Source of the DNA: Deltaproteobacteria bacterium
GTDB taxonomy: Bacteria; Myxococcota_A; Polyangia; JAAYKL01
Length of the DNA: 36,044 nucleotides
Assembly: GCA_028713995.1 (NCBI GenBank)
Contig: JAQTNF010000041.1
Location: 1 to 36,044 of the forward strand
Direction of reading: 5' to 3'
Shown: positions 31,534 through 36,044 of the stretch, piece by piece
Layout of the letters: each line of letters starts with the position of its first letter
Numbering within the stretch: the first letter of the stretch is position 1
The notes under the pieces: generated by a model
What the model was told of the DNA's origin: nothing
Database searches by the model: none
What the model saw: the letters and a program-made list of their open reading frames with translations, nothing else
Position numbers and translations under genes: made by a program

Positions 31534-32610
31534 TCACACCCACTTCTTCTTCTTGAGCCACAGGTAGCTCCCCACGCCCGCGGCCGTGAGCCCGGTCATG
31601 AAGAGCGGGTAGCTCCACCGCCAGTTCTCGGAGCCGGTCATCATGGTCCACTCGGACATGCCGCCGATGCCCGCCAGCACCGACAGGGGCATGAAGATGG
31701 TGGTGATGAGCGTCAGGCGCTTCAAGACGCTGTTCAGGTTGTAGGACATGCTCGACAGGTACATCTCGAGCAGACCGGTGACGATGTCGCGCATCACGTC
31801 TATCTGGTCGAGCGCCTGCGAGGTGTGATCGGACACGTCCTTGAGGTACGGGAACGTGGTCGGGGCGAAGAGCTCGTCCGCGTCGCGCGGCAGGCGGTCG
31901 AGGATGTCGCGCAGGGGCCAGGCGGACTTGCGCAGGAAGATGATCTCGTTGCGTAGCGCGTGCACCGCGTGCAAGGTGGCCGGCGTGGGTGAAGACAGCA
32001 TCTCGTCCTCGAAGTCCTCGATCTGCTCGTTCATCTTGTCGAGGACCTTGAGGTAGTTGTCGACCACCGCGTCGACGAGAAAGTACGCGAGGTGGTCGGC
32101 CCCGCTCCTGCGCACGCGGCCTTTGCGCGTGCGGATGGCGTCGCGCACGGGCTCGAACACGTCCCTGATGGGCCCCTGCTGGAAGGACAGCACCCAGCCG
32201 CGGCCGAGGATCAGGCTCACGTGCTCGGTCACGGTGCGGCTGCCGTCGTCGGCCAGGTACACCATCTTGAAGACGAGCGAGGCGTACTCGTCGAAGACCT
32301 CGAGCTTGGGGCGCTGCGTCACCGTGAGGGTGTCCTCCACGATGAGCGGGTGGATCCGGTACAGGCCGCAGATGCGCTCCACCACCCCGGGCGTGGCGAG
32401 CCCGTCCACGTCGATCCACACGACGCCGGGTCGGTCGCAGTAGGCGGCTACGTCCTCGACGGACACGCCGCGCCGCTCCTCGAACGTCTCTTCCGTGTAT
32501 GCGAACACCGAGACCTCGGACGGCCAGCTCTGTGGCTGCGCGTCGCCCGGGCTCTTTGCCGCCTGCTCAGCCGCTTCCCCGGCCCGGGCCTTCCTGTAGC
32601 GTTGTCTCAT
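31534..32610 (-). CDS. CorA-family divalent-cation transporter with GMS instead of GMN
   Basis: This 358-residue protein has a large cytosolic N-terminal domain (to about 290, 'VVWIDVDGLATPGVVERICGLYRIHPLIVEDTL'), a long stalk helix, and two C-terminal membrane helices (about 300-317 and 333-352), ending in the basic 'KKKKWV' typical of CorA. The periplasmic loop signature Gly-Met-Asn, which forms the pore mouth and binds hydrated magnesium, reads Gly317-Met318-Ser319; the Ser codon is at 31654-31656. It may transport magnesium, cobalt or another ion with changed selectivity. It lies 11 bases downstream of the sulfatase-fold gene and is likely cotranscribed. Confidence 0.88.
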   Translation of the reverse strand: MRQRYRKARAGEAAEQAAKSPGDAQPQSWPSEVSVFAYTEETFEERRGVSVEDVAAYCDRPGVVWIDVDGLATPGVVERICGLYRIHPLIVEDTLTVTQRPKLEVFDEYASLVFKMVYLADDGSRTVTEHVSLILGRGWVLSFQQGPIRDVFEPVRDAIRTRKGRVRRSGADHLAYFLVDAVVDNYLKVLDKMNEQIEDFEDEMLSSPTPATLHAVHALRNEIIFLRKSAWPLRDILDRLPRDADELFAPTTFPYLKDVSDHTSQALDQIDVMRDIVTGLLEMYLSSMSYNLNSVLKRLTLITTIFMPLSVLAGIGGMSEWTMMTGSENWRWSYPLFMTGLTAAGVGSYLWLKKKKWV

Positions 32611-32621
32611 GTCTCACCCGC

Positions 32622-35021
32622 CTACTGCATGTACCCGAGCGCGCGCAGCTGGGACTTCAGATCCTCGGGCACCTCGGTCTTCTCGTTTCGTGCCTCGGGC
32701 CTCGAGACGACCTCCTGCGCCAGCGCGCCGGAGGCCCATCGCCCCTTTTGCGGCGCGCCGATGAACTGCCCGAGGTGGATGCGCAGGGCGCGCAGCGCGA
32801 GCGGGTACTTCTCCTCGGCGTCGGTCGTCTCGCGCGGGTCCCCGGTGAGGTCGTAGACGAACGAGCGCGCGGGCCCGTGCATGCGCAGCTTCCACGGTCC
32901 CTTGCGCACGGCCCACGAGATGTTGCGGTCGTCGGCCTCGGAGAAGAAGCTCGAGAACGCGGCCGCCGTGGGATCGGGCAGGGCCCCGCGCGCCACCGGG
33001 ATGAGGTCGATGCCCTCGAGGCCGTCCGGCGCGGCCACGCCCGCGGCCGAGAGCGCGGTGGGCAGCACGTCCGCGAGCCCCACGTCGCGCGGGATGCGCG
33101 CGCCGGCAGGTACGATCCCGGGCGCCCGCACGATGAGCGGCACGTGCAGGAGCTCCTGGTGCAGCGTGTGGCCGTGGCCCACCGAGTCGTGCTCGAAGAA
33201 CTCCTCGCCGTGGTCCGCGCACACGATGATGGTGGTGTCGTCGAGCACGCCCGCGCGCTTGAGACCGTCGAGGAACACGCCGAACTCGCGGTCGTGGTAG
33301 GTCACCTCGCCGTCGTACAGCGCCATGAGGCGCTCCCGGTCGCGGGGCCCAAGCTCCACGCGCTTGCGCTTGAAATCCTCGAGCAGCGTGCCCGTGGAGC
33401 GCGGGCGCACCGGGCCCTCGTAGGGCAGGGGATCGTACATCTTGAGGTAGTCCTCGGGCGGATCGTAGGGCACGTGCGGATCGATGGTCTGGATGTAGGT
33501 GAAGAACGGATTCGCCTTGTTGGCCTCGATCCACGCAAGCGCTTCTCCGAACACCTTCTTGGCCTCGGTCGGCCGGTTCTCGCGGATGAAGTTGACGTAC
33601 TTCTTCCACCCGCGGTTGAAGCCGAACTCCGCGGCCAGGTAGCCGTTGGCGATGAACGCCGCGGTGGAGAAGCCCGCCGCGCCGAAGACCTCGGAGCCCA
33701 TGCGCACCGACGACGGGAGCCGCGCCGATTCGCTGCGCGCCTTGTGCGAGTCCGGGGTGAGGCCGGTCAGCACCGTGGCGCACGCGGGCTTGGTCCAGTT
33801 CGACGACGACTGGCAGCGCTCGAAGAGGGTGGACTCCTTGGCCACCTTCTCGATCACCGGCGAACGGACGCGCGTCTTGCCGTACACGGTCAGGTGGTCG
33901 GCGCGCTGCGTGTCGATGAGCAGGATGATGACGTTCCTCGCCTTGCGCGCGAGCGGTTCCACTCTCACCTTGGCCATGCGGATGGAGGGCTCTCCCAGGG
34001 CCACGCGCGAGCCCGGGTCGCCGTCTGTCGCGATGTCGATCCGTGCGAGCTTCCCCGCAACCGACGAGAGGTCCACCATCTCCTCGCTCCAGCCCTGGCC
34101 CGCGTACGTCCGCGACAGGAGCTCGACCGGCTGGCCCGTGTCGACCGGCGTGCACACGACCTTGACCGTGGCCTTGGGCACCTTGCGCGCGTCGTTCACG
34201 TCGATCACCGGCGCGGCCGCGAAGCACAGCCTCCCGCCCTGCGGGACGTCCATGTAGTAGGAGAGGGTCGTGGGCGAGGGCAGGAGCAACGCGTCGCGAT
34301 CCCGCTCCCCGGCCTTGTAGCGCTGCCTCAGGCCCTCGAGCCGCGGCGGGTTCGCGCCCGCCCTGGCCGGCGCGCCCCCCGCGTCCGGCGTGAGCCAGAT
34401 GTAGTCCACGGCGAACGACGCGGGCTTGCCGTCCATCTTGCGCTCCGCGGTCTCGTACACGAGCTTGAGCAGGTTCTCGCCCGCGATCGTGTCCTCCACC
34501 GGGCAGGTCGTCTCGTGCTCCTCCCAGCCGTCGCGGGTCAGCTTGATGCGCGCGAGCGGGTGGTCGTTCATGTAGACCGAGAACGACTCGCAGCCGCCGC
34601 GCTTTACGCGCAGGCCGATGTTGAGCGCCGCGGGCTCCTTGAGGGAGAAGTAGATGCGCGACGGGGACGCGGAGGCCCAGGTGAACGAGATCCCGTTCAT
34701 GGCCGTATCGTTGTCGAAGCCGCTCATCCAGCCGCCGAGGGTGTACTTGAAGCGCGCCGCCGTGCCGAAGTCGATGAACTGACCGTGGTGGTCGAGATCG
34801 GCGAGGTGCAGCGACTCGGCGAGGTCCATGATCTTGTCCGTGCCCTCCCAGGCCGACGGTCCGGCGGACGGCCCGGGGCCGGGTCCGGCCGCGGCCGGGG
34901 CGCCTGGCTTGCCCGGCTTGCGTTCGCCCTGGCAGCCGAGCACGGCACCGACCACGAGCCCACCTCCCGCTGCAAGGAACTCCCGGCGGCAAAGCAGCCC
35001 GCGGCTTGGGTTCTTTTTCAT
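32622..35021 (-). CDS. Tat-exported sulfatase-fold (alkaline phosphatase superfamily) lipoprotein with Thr nucleophile
   Basis: The 799-residue protein starts with a Tat-type signal ('CRREFLAAGGGLVVGAVLGC', Arg12-Arg13) that ends in a lipobox with Cys30. A beta-rich carbohydrate-binding-like region occupies about 65-355. The hydrolase domain runs from about 362: metal site 'NVIILLIDTQRADHL' (D370), a nucleophile segment 'NWTKPACATVLTGL' with Thr410 where sulfatases have Cys or Ser, and later metal ligands 'CADHGEEFFEHDSVGHGH'. Thr as nucleophile is known in phosphoglycerol transferases of this superfamily, so a phosphatase or phosphotransferase role is more likely than a formylglycine sulfatase. 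It lies 40 bases after mnmG on the same strand. Confidence 0.85.
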   Translation of the reverse strand: MKKNPSRGLLCRREFLAAGGGLVVGAVLGCQGERKPGKPGAPAAAGPGPGPSAGPSAWEGTDKIMDLAESLHLADLDHHGQFIDFGTAARFKYTLGGWMSGFDNDTAMNGISFTWASASPSRIYFSLKEPAALNIGLRVKRGGCESFSVYMNDHPLARIKLTRDGWEEHETTCPVEDTIAGENLLKLVYETAERKMDGKPASFAVDYIWLTPDAGGAPARAGANPPRLEGLRQRYKAGERDRDALLLPSPTTLSYYMDVPQGGRLCFAAAPVIDVNDARKVPKATVKVVCTPVDTGQPVELLSRTYAGQGWSEEMVDLSSVAGKLARIDIATDGDPGSRVALGEPSIRMAKVRVEPLARKARNVIILLIDTQRADHLTVYGKTRVRSPVIEKVAKESTLFERCQSSSNWTKPACATVLTGLTPDSHKARSESARLPSSVRMGSEVFGAAGFSTAAFIANGYLAAEFGFNRGWKKYVNFIRENRPTEAKKVFGEALAWIEANKANPFFTYIQTIDPHVPYDPPEDYLKMYDPLPYEGPVRPRSTGTLLEDFKRKRVELGPRDRERLMALYDGEVTYHDREFGVFLDGLKRAGVLDDTTIIVCADHGEEFFEHDSVGHGHTLHQELLHVPLIVRAPGIVPAGARIPRDVGLADVLPTALSAAGVAAPDGLEGIDLIPVARGALPDPTAAAFSSFFSEADDRNISWAVRKGPWKLRMHGPARSFVYDLTGDPRETTDAEEKYPLALRALRIHLGQFIGAPQKGRWASGALAQEVVSRPEARNEKTEVPEDLKSQLRALGYMQ

Positions 35022-35061
35022 CGGTCTTTCATACCAGAAGCGGCCGTCCGGGCCAAAGCCG

Positions 35062-36044
35062 TCAACGCGGGCCCTTGCGACAGAACACGTGCAGGATCTG
35101 GACAGCGGCGGGCGTGACGCCCGGGATCCGTCCGGCCTGGCCGAGCGTGGCGGGTCGCGCGGCCTCAAGCTTCTCCACGATCTCGGCGCGCAGCCCCGGG
35201 ATGCGGCCGAAGTCGAGCTCCCGGGGCAGGGGGAAAAGCTCCGCCCCGCGCAGGGCCAGGGTCTCGGCCTCCTGCCGCTCCACGTACTTCTCGTACTTCA
35301 CGTCCACTTCGAGCCTCGCGAGCACGCGCCCCGGAAGCTCCCCGAGCCAGGGTGCGAGCGGCGCGAGGTCCGCCGCGCGCACCTCGGCCCGCCGCAGGAA
35401 GTCCACGAGCGCGGTGGGCTTCCCCACGGCCGGCAGCCCGGCGTCCTCGAGCGCGCGACAGGTGGCCGCGGACGGCGTGAGCACGGTCGCCGCGAGCCGC
35501 GCCGAAGCCTCCTTGACCGCGTCGCGAAGGGCCCGCACCTGCGCGGCGCGTTCCTCGCCCACGAGCCCCGTGCGCACGCCCTCGTCGAGCAGGCGCTCGT
35601 CCGCGTTGTCCTCGCGCAGGAGCAGGCGGTACTCGGCGCGCGAGGTGAGCATGCGGTAGGGCTCGTCCACGCCGCGCGTCGTCAGATCGTCGATCATCAC
35701 GCCGGCGTAGGCCCGGTCGCGGCCGAGCACGATCGGTTCCGCGCCCCTCGCCGCGAGCGCCGCGTTGGCCCCGGCGAGCAGCCCGAGCGCGGCCGCCTCC
35801 TCGTAGCCCGAGGTGCCCAGGATCTGCCCGGCCAGGTAGAGCCCGCGGATGCCGTCCACCTCCAGGGTGGGCGCGAGGACACGCGGCTGGACCGCGTCGT
35901 ACTCCACCGCGTAGCCGTAGCGCACGATGCGCGCGCGCCGAAGCCCCGGGATGGTTCGCACGAGCGCGTCCTGCACGTCCGCGGGCAGGCTCGTGGACAG
36001 CCCCGAGGGGTAGACGACCTCGCCCCGGCGATCCTCGGGCTCCA
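35062..36044 (-). CDS. mnmG: tRNA uridine-5-carboxymethylaminomethyl(34) synthesis enzyme MnmG, C-terminal part
   Basis: The open frame continues past the window edge; about 327 C-terminal residues are visible. Family motifs include 'EDRRGEVVYPSGLSTSLPADVQ', 'RYGYAVEYDAVQPRVLAPTLEV', 'LYLAGQILGTSGYEEAAALGLLAGANAA' (FAD site), 'DLTTRGVDEPYRMLTSRAEYRLLLREDNAD' and a C-terminal helical domain ('KYEKYVERQEAE', 'PREL', 'RIPGVTPAAVQIL'). With MnmE it modifies U34 of tRNAs in the cytosol. It is the upstream gene of a likely mnmG/sulfatase-like/corA run. There is no sign of truncation other than the window edge. Confidence 0.95.
   Translation of the reverse strand, partial: EPEDRRGEVVYPSGLSTSLPADVQDALVRTIPGLRRARIVRYGYAVEYDAVQPRVLAPTLEVDGIRGLYLAGQILGTSGYEEAAALGLLAGANAALAARGAEPIVLGRDRAYAGVMIDDLTTRGVDEPYRMLTSRAEYRLLLREDNADERLLDEGVRTGLVGEERAAQVRALRDAVKEASARLAATVLTPSAATCRALEDAGLPAVGKPTALVDFLRRAEVRAADLAPLAPWLGELPGRVLARLEVDVKYEKYVERQEAETLALRGAELFPLPRELDFGRIPGLRAEIVEKLEAARPATLGQAGRIPGVTPAAVQILHVFCRKGPR

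Overview
The window is about 36 kb of very GC-rich, gene-dense bacterial chromosome. Its traits point to an uncultivated Myxococcota or 'Deltaproteobacteria'-like lineage: lipoproteins with long Asp/Ser/Thr-rich spacers after the lipid-anchoring Cys, paired zinc-ribbon/FHA proteins, a large zinc-ribbon/ATPase/TPR protein, a Cys-rich secreted protein, and an ECF sigma/FecR pair. This is inferred from gene content; no rRNA or tRNA is present to confirm it. No CRISPR array, prophage or complete insertion sequence was seen. No stretch over 300 bases lacks a gene.

Positions 1-5386 hold the edge of a probable IS1182-type transposase, a DUF202 membrane protein, ridA, and then a five-gene zinc-uptake cluster: small exported His/Cys protein, outer-membrane barrel, ZnuA, ZnuC, ZnuB. 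Positions 5392-7015 hold a promoter with a perfect 20-bp palindrome driving a DUF134 regulator with an added C-terminal zinc knuckle. That gene is coupled to a methionine gamma-lyase-like PLP enzyme. An orphan PAS histidine kinase follows at 7073-8134. Its promoter is a near copy of the one in front of ridA.

Positions 8144-10492 (minus) encode a thioredoxin-like lipoprotein, an AmmeMemoRadiSam-type radical SAM enzyme and a DUF72 protein. Positions 10651-12763 (plus) encode two tandem zinc-ribbon/double-FHA proteins. MurB and a Ser-Asp repeat lipoprotein (minus, overlapping) follow, then an FMN reductase and a lipoprotein (plus).

Positions 16045-23350 are a minus-strand run: HEAT-repeat secreted protein, PpnP, Cys-rich secreted protein, zinc-ribbon/ATPase/TPR protein with a changed Walker A, DUF3467 and PilZ. 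A HepT-MntA (HEPN/MNT) toxin-antitoxin pair, an ABC exporter and a group-2 sigma-70 factor come next. Positions 27394-30521 (minus) form an envelope protein/ECF sigma/FecR-TPR cluster. The window ends with another Asp-rich lipoprotein, a CorA-like transporter whose GMN motif reads GMS, a Tat-exported sulfatase-fold lipoprotein with Thr at the nucleophile position, and the 3' part of mnmG.

Recurring themes are zinc (uptake operon, a zinc-knuckle regulator beside it, and three proteins with paired zinc ribbons) and phosphoprotein or second-messenger signalling (FHA, PAS-HK, PilZ, ECF). Several enzymes also have a changed signature residue: Walker A Lys to Thr, CorA GMN to GMS, sulfatase Cys to Thr, and the MGL active-site Cys to Pro.
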